From the NCBI GenBank assembly GCA_964017235.1, contig OZ024933.1, forward strand, positions 57,084,255 through 57,148,254: DNA of 64,000 nt, written 5' to 3'. This document shows positions 49,936 through 63,715 of the stretch, piece by piece. The position numbers were made by a program, and so were the translations under genes. Position 1 is the stretch's first letter, and every line of letters begins with the position of its first letter. The notes below the pieces were generated by a model. It worked only from the letters and a program-made list of their open reading frames with translations. It did not search any database and had not been told where the DNA came from. The stretch comes from Sabellastarte sp. h YS-2021 (taxonomy: Eukaryota; Annelida; Polychaeta; Sabellida; Sabellidae).

Positions 49936-52060
49936 TAAAACACCTTCCCACTAATATCCAAATAAGACCTTATTTTAGGGTAATATCCTAAGTGTCTATA
50001 TTTTTTATATTTTTAGTGCTACAAAACAGTAAAAAGGCCACTTTAAAATGTTATTCTTACAATGGTCCAGTTACCATCTTGTGGTATATTGTATGATCAA
50101 TGCCTTGATTTTATGAACATATTCTCTTTAATAAATCCAGACAAAGTCAAACAATATCTCAATAAATCAACATAAGTTTCAAATCAGAGACTAAAATGGC
50201 CCTTCTGCTTTCCCGTAGTGTCCAGTTAATCACAACATATCCAGGGTTCCCTGTAACCCTTTTCAAGGACATCATAAGTTTCTACTTTCCTCATCAGACT
50301 GATGTGTTCTATGTTGGCTCTTATGGACAAAATATCGCCCTGTGTTAAGCTTCTGTTAAGTAACAGCTGTGGCTCGATTACTGTATGATTCACTGGAGGA
50401 CCCCAAAACCATTACCCAAGGTAGACAGACATACTGACTCTTCTTAGTAAACCAATTCTCTTCAATGCCCCCAAACCCTATTGCCCCCTTTTCTCTCAAA
50501 TCATAGAAAACACTGCACTACTTCAGCTTAAATGACAGTCCATTTTTTGTTCTTGTGTATTGAGGAGTCAGAAGAAGTCTGAAGTCTTGACATATAGACC
50601 AGCCTTAAAATTGAACATGCAATCTTCATCAGCCAGAATAATGTTGACTTTGCAAAGAAAAAGCTTTAAATTGTTTTCAATTTTTATTAGTGAAAATTTA
50701 AATGTTACTTTATTGTTTTTTTCACAAATTTTGAAAATATGAAAAAAATATTATTTAAAAAAATATAAAGCCATGGTAACTCTTTAGTGCAGCTTGGTCT
50801 ATTTTAAATGAATTTTAAATTAACATTAGCATTAAATAAACACCAATGCAACATTTTTCCAGATTACTGACCTTAAACGCCCCTCCACTCTCCTTATGAT
50901 AAATGATTTTTGTTAAGCTAGAGCACTGAGTTCGCCTTGTGGGAAATATATTGTGCCTGTAAAGCAGTAGATTATATTTTCTATTTTAAAATACATATAA
51001 ATATGGTAACCCTTCTGCCCTAAATTAATATATTCACTTTACATTTATTTGAATGAAAACTGAAGCCTCAGTGATACCTATGTGTAGTGGTTACAAACTC
51101 GCCTCCGCCTCCTGAGAATGGAGTTCACAGCCCAGCCTGACCTCAGTGGGAAATGTGTTTTTGACACCATACAAAAAATCAAGAACAAACTTTACCTTTG
51201 GGAAGAATTATGGTATCATTCAAACAGTCTTTCTCAGCTCCACCCCACCCACCCCCACTCCAAAAAAGGGGTTCTGTAACTTTTATCTAAACTCATACTC
51301 TAAATTAATATAATATTGTTCCTCATATTTCTTCCTAAGTTTATTTTAAGGCCACATGACGTAAAATAAATGAATGACACAAAAATATATATTGTAGGTG
51401 TACTGCTATTTTAATAAACATTAAAATTTCAACCATTTTTTTCCTTTAGCCAGTGAAACTCTTTGTATAGTCACCTGGTAATAATAAATTGTGGTAACGT
51501 ACCATTCCAGCCAAGATTTTAAATTCTAAACACAGTGAAAACCACTTGGGAGGTAATTTCTTTAGTTTCCATATTTTCTAATGGAATGTAATGAATACTT
51601 CAAGGTGAGTATCAATTTTCCAACAGAAAAAGTGTACAATACACCATTTTCATCTACTGGTCTATCCAACTTATATTTGTAATTTTTAAAGTCTCATGTT
51701 TCCAGTTTGGAACAGCTATTTACACAAGTGAAGCCATTACAGTGTCAACTTAAAGGACAGTATTTGTTTAAAGACATGTCTGACAGTTGAAATAATAAGC
51801 AATTATAAATTGAATTTGTATGGAGTCCATATTAGGACATATTAATATATATGTATTTTAGTCATTTGATGATCACCACATCATTTGGTGAGCACAAAAT
51901 ATCATGCTGATACACCAGACACAACAGATCAAAAGCCACTAAAACATGTCTCTGTCCCACTAGGTACATTTATATAATGTGTCCGATTGATTGATTGATC
52001 AAGTGTGACACAAATGTGGGTACATTTTTTTTCCAATTTTCATTTTTTTGTGAAATACTT
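49936..52060. other. Intergenic, no gene seen
   Basis: AT-rich. 51075-51150 contains 'gtgtagtggttacaaactcg' and 'gagttcacagcccagcctga', a diverged head of SINE family 2. 51930-52110 is family G (see separate entry). No coding exon. Confidence 0.5.
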
Positions 52061-52110
52061 TGTTGTTCGGATAGCTCAATGATAAAGGGCTAAGTAGTGG
52101 CTTAGATATG
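51930..52110 (+). repeat. Family G repeat, copy 1
   Basis: 'aaagccactaaaacatgtct', 'gtcccactaggtacat', 'gatcaagtgtgacacaaa' and 'tgataaagggctaagtagtg' in this order, as at 54757-54945. A GATT run is present at 51986-51999 where copy 2 has unrelated bases. Confidence 0.75.
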
Positions 52111-52707
52111 AACCAAGTGATGTCTCAATCTCAATTTTATATCAATTAATCAAAAAGTAATAAAACCAACGTCACCCTTGTCACTACCCCAGTGCTGTTG
52201 CTACTTCAACTACAACTATTCACACTACAGCTTCTGGCGATATTAATGCTACTCTTATTGATATCTTCCTACTGCCACTACTACTACTACATAAAAAAAC
52301 AAGTGTAATAGAAAGGCTTTTCTATGTTAAATCACTGTTTTTTATAATTCCCACACTTTATTGTGATGAGTAATGCCATTTGCTGATGACTGTGTCAACC
52401 TAGCAGCCCTTATCACCTCACTATAATTCACCCCACGCAGTATTTGTCAAGTCCAGACATTTAGCAGATGTGTGGGTTGATTTATTTCCTGTGACATTTC
52501 AGCTACTTGTCTGAAACAAATTACGTGCAATCAATGCTGATTATTAGTGGGATTTATTATCTCATCTGCATAACGACTGCCTTTTTTCTGGGAAAAACAA
52601 TAACGGGTATCTGGCACTGAATAGCAGGAAGAAACGAAATCAGCATTGGCTGTAGAACAGGAGGTAAGTACAAAGCATATTTGCAAAGACTTCCCACCCT
52701 TTTCAGG

Positions 52708-53135
52708 GGCCACGCTGGTGCAGTGGTAATACACTTTCCTCCCACCTGTGAGATTGAAGTTTGAATCCCAGCTCAAGTTCGAGTGGGAAATCTAGTAGTT
52801 GCTTCATGTTGATCAGTGATTAACAGTACAGAATATTGACCAACTGTATGTTCTGGTTTCCCCTGGATTCCTGTTGATCAGTGATTTACAGTACAGAACC
52901 TTGACAAACTTTATGATCTGGTTTCCCCTGAATTCCTGTTGATCAGTGATTAACAGTACAGAACCTTGACCAACTCTATGTTCTGGTTTCCCCTGAATTC
53001 CTGTTGATCAGTGATTTACAGTACAGAACCTTGACCAACTGTATGTTCTGGTTTCCTCTTCCCTTCCAGCTACCCGTCAAAATATATAACTGATACAAAT
53101 GTACTAGCCTTGACGTAAAACACTAAATTAGCTGA
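52708..53135 (+). mobile_element. tRNA-derived SINE, family 2, copy 2 with internal amplification
   Basis: Head with A-box-like ctggtgcagtggtaatacac and B-box-like agtttgaatcccagct. The body module is repeated four times in tandem (52807-53058), then the tail 'gacgtaaaacactaaat'. It matches 25108-25365, which has one module. Confidence 0.75.
52807..53058 (+). repeat. 65-bp tandem repeat within SINE, 4 units
   Basis: Units start at 52807, 52872, 52937 and 53002, each 'tgttgatcagtgattaacag' (units 1 and 3) or with gatttacag (units 2 and 4), and 'ctggtttcccctgaattcc'. The alternation suggests that a 130-bp dimer was duplicated. Confidence 0.85.
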
Positions 53136-54315
53136 ACCAAATCCAGTTTTTTTTTTCAAAATTCTATTGTCAATATTTAGCCACCTTTTACATGGACAAT
53201 GCTTACATTTCTGTAAATATCATTCAAAATATTTGATTAGAATTGTTTCCAATTTGATGTCTTCGTAACTAAAGAAAAATAGATAAAATAATAACTGTAC
53301 CCTTGAACAAACATAGTGCAAAAATAATTTTGAAAGCTTGTCTGTAAATATTGAAATGTCTTATCAGAATTGAAGGAGCGTGCAATTATCAAATTGTCCC
53401 TACTGAACTATTATAATTAAAAAAAAACTTGACATTTCCTTTATCAGATGCCAGTTGCTAGAACAACAGTTTACAACTAACACTAAAGATATTTTTCACA
53501 ATATTTGATGACAATTTTTCTTGTCATGTGAAAGGTTTTTGTTATCACAATCGTGCAAATTTTCTATATTTTTTATGGAGTCTCATCTTATCTAAGCATA
53601 TAATTGCAACACGCCATCCCTGCACTCCAAACTTATGTATATAGTCATCAGATAAGCACGGATCCGTACTATCCAAAAAAGAGTTAAAATTGAATCCGGA
53701 TAACATTGAGTTTTTTGGTTCGAAGCAAAAGCATTGACCTTCTAATTGACTATTTTCCTTTTAAAATCCTTTTTAAATGAGATGCTTTCTTTTACAAATC
53801 TTGGTGTGTGGTTGGAACCTGAGTTATGATCTTTGAGGCATGGTCACGGCGGCATGTCAGGCTTGTTATGTGCAGTTGCAAGAAGAGTTTGACTCTCTCA
53901 ACCTCTATCATAAGTCTAGACAGTCTGATCTGAACTCAATGAATTGCAATTTATACCAAACAGCCTTGAGAAGATAGTCCGAAGTAATTCACACCACTCT
54001 CGTATTAGTAAAGTCTGGTTTCCCATTAAATACAGATCAGTGATTGTAATGGTAGGCACCTGTGGGTGCATAGGGGTTCATTCCTTTCGGGGACCTACCT
54101 TAGTTTTTAGGGTTTGGGTTTAGCATGTTGCCCATGCTGGTTTGTTAACTTTAATTTCATTGGCTCCGCCCATTTGGAGGCTAAATATTTCAACCACTCT
54201 TCCATTGGCATACAAGACTTGCATCAGAGAAAAATTAAATTTAATTTCTTTGGCTTTATTTGTGCACATTTTTATGAATTGTTTTTATATAATCTTTTTA
54301 CTTTTTAGTTAGTTT

Positions 54316-54740
54316 GTGCTTACAAATGGAGAAAAAGAAACACATAATTTGCGTTCTGTAAAGAGTGCGGGTGTACAAATATCCATACAACTGCAGTTGT
54401 CGGAAGATAACAAAATTCTTCCTGAGAGTGATTTAGATTGTAGTGGTTTAATGGAAAGCCCGGATAACAACTATCCAAGTATTCATGCTTCTTCGTTTGA
54501 TCTACTCAAGGTTGACGGTCCCAGCACTTCTACCACAAAAGTACCTATCGTAGATGCACAGGCTCTATAAAAACAGAAAATCTTAGACCAATTGAATGCC
54601 ATGGGTAACAGATTGGACAAAATTGAAAAGAAACATAGCCACAAAACCGTCAGGTACACAAGAAAAATAAATGTAAAAGTCCTGGAACCGAAAATACAAA
54701 AGCTATGCCGAAGAGGAGGAATGACAACAGCTAGCTAGTA
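54316..54740 (+). pseudogene. Possible gag-like remnant of a YR-type retroelement
   Basis: Open frame 54316-54570 (acidic, Ser-rich) runs, past one in-frame stop, into ILDQLNAMGNRLDKIEKKHS followed by a basic stretch ending CRRGGMTTAS. The I-L-x-x-L-x-x-x-x-x-R-L-D-x-I-E coiled-coil followed by a Lys/Arg-rich tail resembles the N-terminal ORF of mollusc DIRS/Ngaro elements as I remember them. There is no RT or recombinase nearby, so this is at best a fragment. Confidence 0.35.
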
Positions 54741-54756
54741 ATTAGTTCAATGGATA

Positions 54757-54945
54757 AAAGCCACTAAAACATGTCTCTGTCCCACTAGGTACATTAATAA
54801 AATGTGTCTGATTGAACGGGGAAGATCAAGTGTGACACAAAAATGGGTACATTTTTTTCCAATTTTCATTTTTTTTTGTGAAATACTTTCTTGTTTGGTT
54901 AGCTCAATGATAAAGGGCTAAATAGTGGCTTAGATATGAAACCAA
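54757..54945 (+). repeat. Family G repeat, copy 2
   Basis: Same word order as 51930-52110. It directly follows the gag-like remnant. Confidence 0.75.
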
Positions 54946-55413
54946 CGTCACCCTATTGCCAATATCAAGCCTCTGTCTAGGATGCTAGAAGCATTGTCAT
55001 TTACTTGATTAGGCCACAGTAGTTAATCGAATATGCTTAAAGAGTAAGTTTGACAAATAACTATACTTTCTAGTTTTCATGTGCAAAATTATAAAGCTCA
55101 CTGTTATTCATGGTATGTAACCTTTCTCACTTACTACCTAGGATTAGAGTGATGAACCGAGTATATTAAGGTAATATATATGACATTCCTTGTGTTTTCA
55201 GCACTTTATTCTTAAGAATTGATATTTGTCACATTATTATGTTCTTGATTATTATCCACCTTCTTGTGAGCACCACTTGTTATTATGTTATTATGAAAAA
55301 AACATTATGAGATCTTGTGTTTGCTACATATTACGCTGTTCCCGTTATTTCAATTGCTTTTTCTTACTTATCTTGTGATCATCACTTATTAACTGCTGCA
55401 CAGTAGAAGATCT

Positions 55414-55802
55414 GGGCTGGTATTCACAAAAAAAATCTCAACCTTAATCTCAGACTCAAACCCAAAATATAACCCCTATAATTCAGGGTTAAAACCCTAA
55501 ATTTGAGATTACACTCAAACTTAAATTTGAGTTTAAACTAAAACTCAAATATAATACATATTCTTAAGCAAGTATATACTTAAACTCAGGGTCTAAATCA
55601 TCTATCCTTGTTACATTAAGGGATGTTTTAATTTTGGTTGACGATGTTTTTAATTTAAGTTTTATCATATACTACTGAGGTAGTGTTTCACTTGAGAATG
55701 CTAAATTTGAGTTTATACTTATGTAGGACTGATTCTAAGTTTGAGACTGTAAGTGAGTTTGAGTTTGAGACTGAGTTTGAGATCTTTTATGAATACCAGC
55801 CC
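55414..55802. mobile_element. MITE with GGGCTGGTATTCA termini, 389 bp
   Basis: Left gggctggtattcacaaaa and right inverted (tttatgaataccagccc). Long subterminal inverted regions made of reiterated 'aaatttgagttt' and 'actcaaac' words make most of the element foldable. No unambiguous target duplication (flanks aagatct / tggtgat). Superfamily not assigned. Confidence 0.68.
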
Positions 55803-58800
55803 TGGTGATTGTGAAAACACCTTCTCATAAACATCATATGACAAGAAGTCAGAACAAGGTCATGGTGCTCAAGATTTACTTTCTTGTGACCACTGCTTTG
55901 AAAAGTTATTATTTTTCATAAACTTAATTTTCCCTCAACTTTATCCTAATTTTAAAATCAAGACCTCAATTAAGGCAATAATACATGCTAGGAAGCAAAG
56001 TCGGGAAGGTTGACAATTGGAAGAGAATATTAGACATGTGGTTTTTTTTTGTTGTTGTTTTTTTTTTTTTTTTTTGAAAAGTCATGATCTTAAGCCTGTT
56101 TTTTGTTATTCAGATCCAGAAGGCCAGGGCGTACTTCGGTCATATCCTAACATCAATAAGTCTAAGGTTGGAAATTTACTGCAACCAAGTCTGACCCTAA
56201 GGATGAAATCGCCCCCCACTACTGGAGTGACCACATGTTTGGCATCTCCAGATTTCAGGTTTTGTTGCCAACAAATACAAGGACAACAGGGGAGTCAGTA
56301 ATCTGAATCTGTCATATTTGTATATATCTGTAAATATATTTAATAATATCTAGTCATTCTGTCATTTCTGTGCAGATGTGTCAATATACATAATCAAATT
56401 ACATAAGTGTTGAAATTATGTGGATATGGTCACCGGTCTTGGAGACTCCCAAATTGTCTGATTACAAGATTCGGAATGCATTTCTATCTTCTCACCCTTT
56501 TGGGCAAATTTTGGCATTTTTTGATTCATTTTAACTCAACCTTTAAAAAAAAACTTAATATCCCAACAGATCTGGAATATGGAATCACTCCTTACACAAT
56601 TAATCGAAAACAACTAAAGATAACTTATTGAAATCTAAGGGATACAAAACAATGTGTTTCTGTATTAAAACTTTTTTCCGTAAATACATGCAAATCTTCA
56701 AAAACACAGGACACGGTTATAAGAGACAAAGACAAAACTTAGCTATTCAGTCTCTAACCAATTCAAATAGAAAAACAAGTTGAATTCTTTTGTTCTAGAT
56801 TACATCCTGGAGAAGAATAATGCAAAAGAGAAAACCCTACAGAAAACATTCAAACAAACTAAAGCTATTGGATCTCCCCATTGAAGTTCCCTTTAGAAAC
56901 TCTGCCCAAAGAGTCTATGACTTTTACTCATGCAACAGTTGTTTTGTTTTCCAGCCAATAAAACATCCAAGTCACCTTAACTGGAATTCTACATGAGTCA
57001 AAGAGCCCTAAACCACAAAATCCGGTAAACATATTTCAACAGATATCAATCAATATATGATCTTCCTTTCATCTTCCTTCTTCGTTGGGTCCATCCGGTT
57101 TTTTTTTTTTTTTTTTTTTTTTTGAAAAGTGAACCTTGAGTCTCTTGTTTTAAAACTCCTGTCTACGTGTCCTGTTCCACAGTCCAAGTAGAGTTGTAGC
57201 TAGAAATGGAGCATTAACTGATAAGTTTATTTCTAATACCTCTGTTCAACTGTTGGAAGATTACGTTTCTGGCTGGCCTGACAATGTAGTCCCAAGAATA
57301 ATTTTATTGGTTGTACGATTTACCCGTTCAGTTATCACAGCTAGGAGACTGATTGCAGCAACTGTAGATTATCTTCCCATTTTAAAACATGTTATAAAAT
57401 GTTTGAGAGGGTGTATTTCTGTCCCAAGTTGTTATGATAGATCTTTTACCCATAAGTTACTGATGACTTATTTTTCTTGAGGTACAACATCATGGCGTGT
57501 TTGTAATCTTTTGGTGAAAATGAAGTTGAGTAAGCCCAGTAGCAATGAATATTTTAGAAGGATGATCATTTCATCCATACAACGTCTCTTTGTATAAATG
57601 ATTTAGTTAAGATTCAGCTAGCTCTTACAATAAGTTATGCCTATAAAACACGGGTATCCACACTCTGTAAATTCTGTTGTAAACATGGCAGAGTTTGCTC
57701 AATTCAGTTTCAGTCACTTTAAAATGGGCAGAATATTCTCTTGGCAACCCTGAAATGCTTTGTTTTTTTTTATCAAATGGGACTCAAGTTTTATCAATTT
57801 CCTTTGACTTCAGGTCAACATAAGTACTAAGTTGTTTCTGGATTAGTTAGCACATTAAAAGTAAGTTAAACCGGTATTCTGTTGTGACATTAAAGTTAAA
57901 CTGACAAAAATATCGATTCGTCAATTCAGTGATTTTCAGTCCCTTTTGGTGTTTCCTTTTCAACAGAAGATATTTTAACAAAAGATCTGTTTGTCTGGAA
58001 ATGTATGAAGGCACCATAATAATTATGCTACCCCACTCATCCCTTTGTGTCATAGAGTGTGTGAGAAAAATGTGTTTAGTGGACAGGAAGTCAATAAAAT
58101 AGACCCAGTTTTACAGGGAGGCGAGATAGTCTAAAACTTAATTGGCATAACAAGTCCAAAATGGAAATGCCATCTCCCTAATTAGAAAAGAAAGGGGAAA
58201 TATGGTTACATTATATTTATAAAAGGGGTATCACAAAACAAAAATCTCCTATTCCAAGAACCTACCTTTGGGACAGATGATATCAATTTAATGGAACAAT
58301 GTGATCAAGGATAAAAACCTAAGCCGGGAGAGAGTTGGAATCATTATCTCTCTCCCACACAAGTATATTGCAGATCTTTCAGGCAGGATATAATGTGCAC
58401 CCAGCAACCATAATAATACATTATAATGAAAGGTTGGTCGGGAAAACCCCTGGACAATCCCCTCTACCCCACAACACAAATAAAAGTGAGAGGCTTATGG
58501 ACTTAATGTCCGTTGCAGCTTGATCCCACTAAAGCTGTCAAGGATTGGATTTACAAGATAAAAGGCTGTCATTCTTTAGTTTTCCCGCCTAATGCTGCAA
58601 AAACTAGATGCAGAACGAAATGCAGAATTTCCACTGCAGAATTTACAACTAGTGTGTGGGCTTCTCAAAGATGCAATAGAGCTTTTAGCAGCAACAGCAA
58701 AAATAACTATTGTCTGTGTGAGTTGGTGTTAGTAGGGAATATGGAACATAAACACACAAGAGGGGTATATCTGAATGTTGACTGTAGTGTGGCTGTCTGA

Positions 58801-60058
58801 ATATGCAGAAAATATAGGCAAACCCAGACAGATGATGGTGATGAAATGAACCTACCTTTTATTTACATATATGCCACCAGAGAGTTGTTATTATTTCTGT
58901 GATAAGTGACTTGTGAATGATCTATATTACTCATACATCATTATAGAGAGAGAGGGGGGAACTTTCTACATTCCCTGTTATTTATGTATGTTTCTTCAAG
59001 GAAGATAAACAAGTGGGATTCATCTAAATCTGTGGCTACCAAAAGGTTAGATACAACTGGAAACATAAATACAGAGGTGATGCCTGTTCCACTTGGACAT
59101 TAGTGTTATAATTTATTTAGTTAGTGGCTGCTACATAAATGTGTTCTTTCTGGAAGAAAACTGCTTACAAATTTGAAACTCAATTATGTTTTCGTAATGT
59201 TACTGTATTTAAGCATTTAATTTGGGGATTGCTGGATGCAATTTGACAAAGAATCAATAACCACTTGTAATTTAAATAAAAATGCCAGAGAAAACAATTA
59301 TAGAAGGGGAACAATGGTGACTAATCAATAAAATAAATAGAAGCGCTCTTGAGATTCCTGGTGCTGTGAAAGTATTTTGTCATAATCAATAATTACAACT
59401 GCAATTATTTATTACAATTATTTATATTTGTCAAAGCATCGTGTGCATGGAATATGGTTTTGATATGGTATACCTCTGTAGGTCTGTAAAACCGGAAGAA
59501 AGAATTTAACAGACTGTTGTAGCTGACTAGACGAACAGTAAATTACTTTTTTTATCAAACTACAGAGCTGCACTTGTATTTGTCTACATCCCTAAAAGAG
59601 CCTGTATACCTACGTGCCTAGAGACAGAAATCCTGGGGTTTTTCTCACCACTCTTTGATTGGAATAAAACATTAACAGACACTTCAACTACACATTGGGC
59701 TATTGTGGTTTGATAAAAAATAGTCCACTAACACTTGTGGTGTATATAAAGTTTTAATGCTTGTTAACTGTATATATAGACTGTTGTGTAAATTTGCTGA
59801 TCCAAGCGTAAAGCAGGATTGAACTGAAGTCAAATAAAGGATACACAAAATATGGGTGGAAATAAAAGCAAAAGTCCTGATAACTCCAACATAGAAGGTA
59901 AGGAAGGCCAAGACTTTCATCTTTCTGATAAATTTTGTTTTTGCTAATGTCTACAAATTATTACTTTGTATTTGAGTATACAACAGTTGAAACAATGTAA
60001 TATTCTTCATTAACATACCAGTGATAAAACTAGGAGTAAATTTAAATACGATGTTGAC

Positions 60059-60093
<35 letters not shown>

Positions 60094-63000
60094 TTGAACA
60101 TTAAATATAGGTACAAGTCTGAGTTAAATGTCAGAGAACCATTTAAAATGTCATAACTGATGGAGCCAAAGAAAAAAGCATTAAGATAATTTAATACATG
60201 TAAAGAGGTCTGAGTTAAATGCCAAAGAACTAAGTAAGGTGTAATGAAGCTACACCATGTGCCCTGACATCCTGTCTCATATGTTCATTGTCCTAACATC
60301 GTGATAATACCGTGCAGCTCTAGATCTTTGAAGGCGATGTCATGAGGACAATATAAAACATCCATATTTTTGTACGCTACTTATTCATCACCATTTCACA
60401 GAGTTTGCGCACAGAGTCTAGAAGGGTGAGGGTAATAAAGCAACCGCCAGATTCATTAGAGTCACTTTTCATATGAATACAGTGTGGATGTTAATATCTC
60501 AGACTGACACTTAAAGATCCACCAAACAAATATGATACTATCTGACACCATATTGTTGTAGATCCCTGTCCAATTTGCAAAATATGGTGAACTTGAATCA
60601 GGAATAAAAATCATTACCATTGCAAATGGAGATCTTTTCCATATATTGACAATATAAATCTAAATTTAAAATTATTTTGTAATGGCCTGTCATTGCTTTA
60701 TATTTTAGACAAGGTATATTGGATCAGATCCAACCTAGATCTAAAGGCCTGATTACACTGTGAGGTCCTAACAATTTGTGTTTGAATTTTGGTTCACAGT
60801 CTTGTCATTGTTACTCAGTAAATAGTCCTGGTAAGAGGAGAGTAATGGTTAAACACATGCCACACCATATAGCATTGTACCACCCCTTCACCCCCCGTGT
60901 GTACATTTCTAGTTCAGCATGTGAGAGAATGTGGCTGGTTTTTCAAACATTTGAAATAAGCACTATGTGGTGTACATACTGACTGTGTCATGTCGAATGC
61001 ATCCTAGCTTAATACGGATACTATCTTATTTAACAATGTATGAAATACATGTACATGAACTGTAGGTTCCATTTTATAGACAGGACACACTTATCCTGTA
61101 ATGTAAGGTTATATTATTACCTCATGTAATAGAAACTTGACCACAAAATCATAATTCATAACAATCTTGGCCAATCACCTGGGTTTTAGGTATTGTTGGT
61201 AAAGTAGCTTCAAGATTAGAGTTTTTAAGACATTATCATCCCACCCTCTTATTATGACCCAGTTACTGAAAAAAATTCTAACTAAGTCTCTTGAGATATG
61301 TTAATGTATGATCATGATATTTTAGCATGATGCAACAGATAAAAGAACAGTTGTAATTTAGAACAAGCCTGAACAGCTGTGTCCGCAAGCCACTCTTTGC
61401 TGATGACATAACCCTATTCTCTGTATTACTCGTATTCTCTCTACTGGGCTGGAATAATGCAGTTAATGCTTGTTTCTCTGTTGTAGAACGACTGCTGGAA
61501 GTACATTGCATGTTTATTGCAAAAGCAATAGGATATTAGCTTTTCACTGCAGTGCTCTTCATTTAATCAAGCTCATAGTGTTTTTATAATAACCAGTTTT
61601 ACATGCACACAGTTAGAAAATAAATACTGTTGATGTCTGTCACAATTGATTACAATTTGTATATGGTGAGCTGTTATTTATCCCGATATATATCTGCCCA
61701 GTTTAACTGTTTCTAAGGGTTTTTAATGGTCTGACCCCTGCAGGGACAGATCGTTCCACTATGACCCATTTGTTGCAATAACTTATTCAAACCCAAGGCC
61801 ACATAAAAAAGTGATAAGTTCCAGATTTCATGTAACAATTTGACCATGGAGACTCTTTTGTCTGTACAAACCAATGTAGTTGGTTCTATTTCAATACCAA
61901 GTAAAAATGAGTCTTACACTTCAATACAGTGTACAGAACACAAAACAACCTGCTTATATTGCTGTTTTACTTTTGCAACTTATCATAAAAACTGACCGAT
62001 TATAAATTAAGAGTACAATTGGTCCTGTTCAATAAGTGCATGAGAATGCTTGCTTAAATTGTCCCAAGCTAAGAGATAAGTTACATGACCAAAAGGGTTG
62101 GCCTTACGACCTCCTAATCACTATAAATCAGAAAGATGACTGATAGCAGATCAGATAGGTTGTAGCAGCCAAACCTTTCCTCATAACATCATTAAAGATT
62201 AGTCCTAACACCCCAAATAGCAGTCGTCACTGCTTTACAACCTCACAGAGTCAGACAAAAATGTCACTTACAAAGAGTTTCAAACATGCTGAGTATCTCA
62301 ACAGTCATGTACGACCGCTGAGATGTGGCCCCTAGCCTTAATTAGGTAAATTTAATGGATCCTGACACAAAAGCGGTTTTCAAAAGGGAAAGCACTGTCA
62401 ATATTCAATATTTAGGTTTTTCAATACGTTAATTATATCAGGACAGGTGCTTGATAAATGTTACACATAACTACAGGTTTTATTCAAATCCATCACCGTA
62501 GTGGTTGGTATTAATGCAGCAACTAGATGCTAAATATGTTGAGCATTAAGGACTCTTGAACTGGTTGAGATTATTTATTTTAAATGTTTTCTCTTAATAT
62601 GAAACAGAAAGTTTTGCACAGGACAACATCAAAATATTAATGAAGGATTCATTCAGGAAGTTTAAACGTGATATAATAAATTATATAAATGGGTGTAGTC
62701 TAAGAAAGTAATAAATGAATTACAGATATGTTTTTCTTTTCGCATCATGAAATATTTGATTGGAATCATCCCATTGTTACCATGTTTTCTAAAGCATCAT
62801 ACTTTGGAAGTTATTAGACTATACAAGTGTATATATCAATATATAATGTTCATTGAAAATTAAAACAAAATGTTTGAACTAAAAGCTTTTGAACCAAAAA
62901 AATGAATACATGTTTATACCACCAGGGTAAAAACGTGCACAGTAAATTAAATTGCTTTCAGGTTCAGTGTAATAAAACCTCATGTTACTCTATGGAGTGA

Positions 63001-63570
63001 CAACCTCATAGAGTTCCCTTTTCTGTCCTTTTTACAGTAAATAGACTTATTTCTTGCCGTTGCTTTGTCACTGCTGGTCTTTCAGTCCCTTTGTGTTACA
63101 TAATTGAAGTGACATGGACACCATCCATAATGCATTGTGGAGTTTGGCAATTTCCGCCTGGAGCCTAAACAGCAATAATAGGGGTTAGTTTAAGGCAGCC
63201 CTCACCTTAAATCTTTCTTTATGGTGGCTTTGACACAAGTTGTATGTGATTATAATATGGGATATATATTTTAGACTTTTTCAAAGGTTACATATCTGAT
63301 GATATGTAACATTAAATTCTGAAGAATTTTAATTATATCCTATTATATAAACAAAGGTAGCTTCATTCACAGATGTATGTGGTTTCTTATCCTTCAAAGA
63401 TTAACTATAAACTATTATTTTGATGAAAACGTCAGTTGGTACAGATCTTGTCCCTGCAGCAAAGGTGACAGTGTATCAACAGCTATGGTAATAGTTAAAA
63501 CAGACCCTCAGTGTTGCCATGACTTTGATTGGAAGGTATGAACACGGATCTGCAGCTGGCTACTGGGTTT
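55803..63570. other. Intergenic, no supported gene
   Basis: Homopolymer tracts at 56041-56076 (T-rich), 57101-57123 (T) and 60059-60082 (C, about 24). Short open frames such as 57253-57480, 58513-58800 and 60776-60982 have no recognised motif or splice pairing. A FADDITLFSV-like hexamer context at 61390-61425 could be a minute RT fossil but is too short to call. Confidence 0.5.
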
Positions 63571-63576
63571 AAAAGA

Positions 63577-63715
63577 TTCAGCATCTAATCACAGGCTGTC
63601 ACCTCTGTGTGGGTTGGACTCCCACAAGTGATAATGCTGATGACCTGCCCCAATATGAATCTGGCTTTTGACTGGGATGTTAAAACCCTAACTTTGACTA
63701 ACTTTGAACGTATGG
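63577..63715 (+). mobile_element. tRNA-derived SINE, family 1, 5'-truncated copy
   Basis: 'atctaatcacaggctgtcac', 'gtgtgggttggactcccaca' (B-box), 'gctgatgacctgccccaata', and the tail 'taaaaccctaactttgacta' match 4558-4705 without the A-box portion. Confidence 0.7.

Noticed and set aside
57180..57480. 75-residue plus-strand frame and flanking sequence that looked exon-like
   Set aside because: No family recognised, no paired exon, and preceded by a T-tract; left as intergenic.
61380..61430. FADDITLFSV-like reverse transcriptase motif
   Set aside because: Only about ten residues match; neither the preceding nor the following RT blocks are present, so chance or an unusable fossil.
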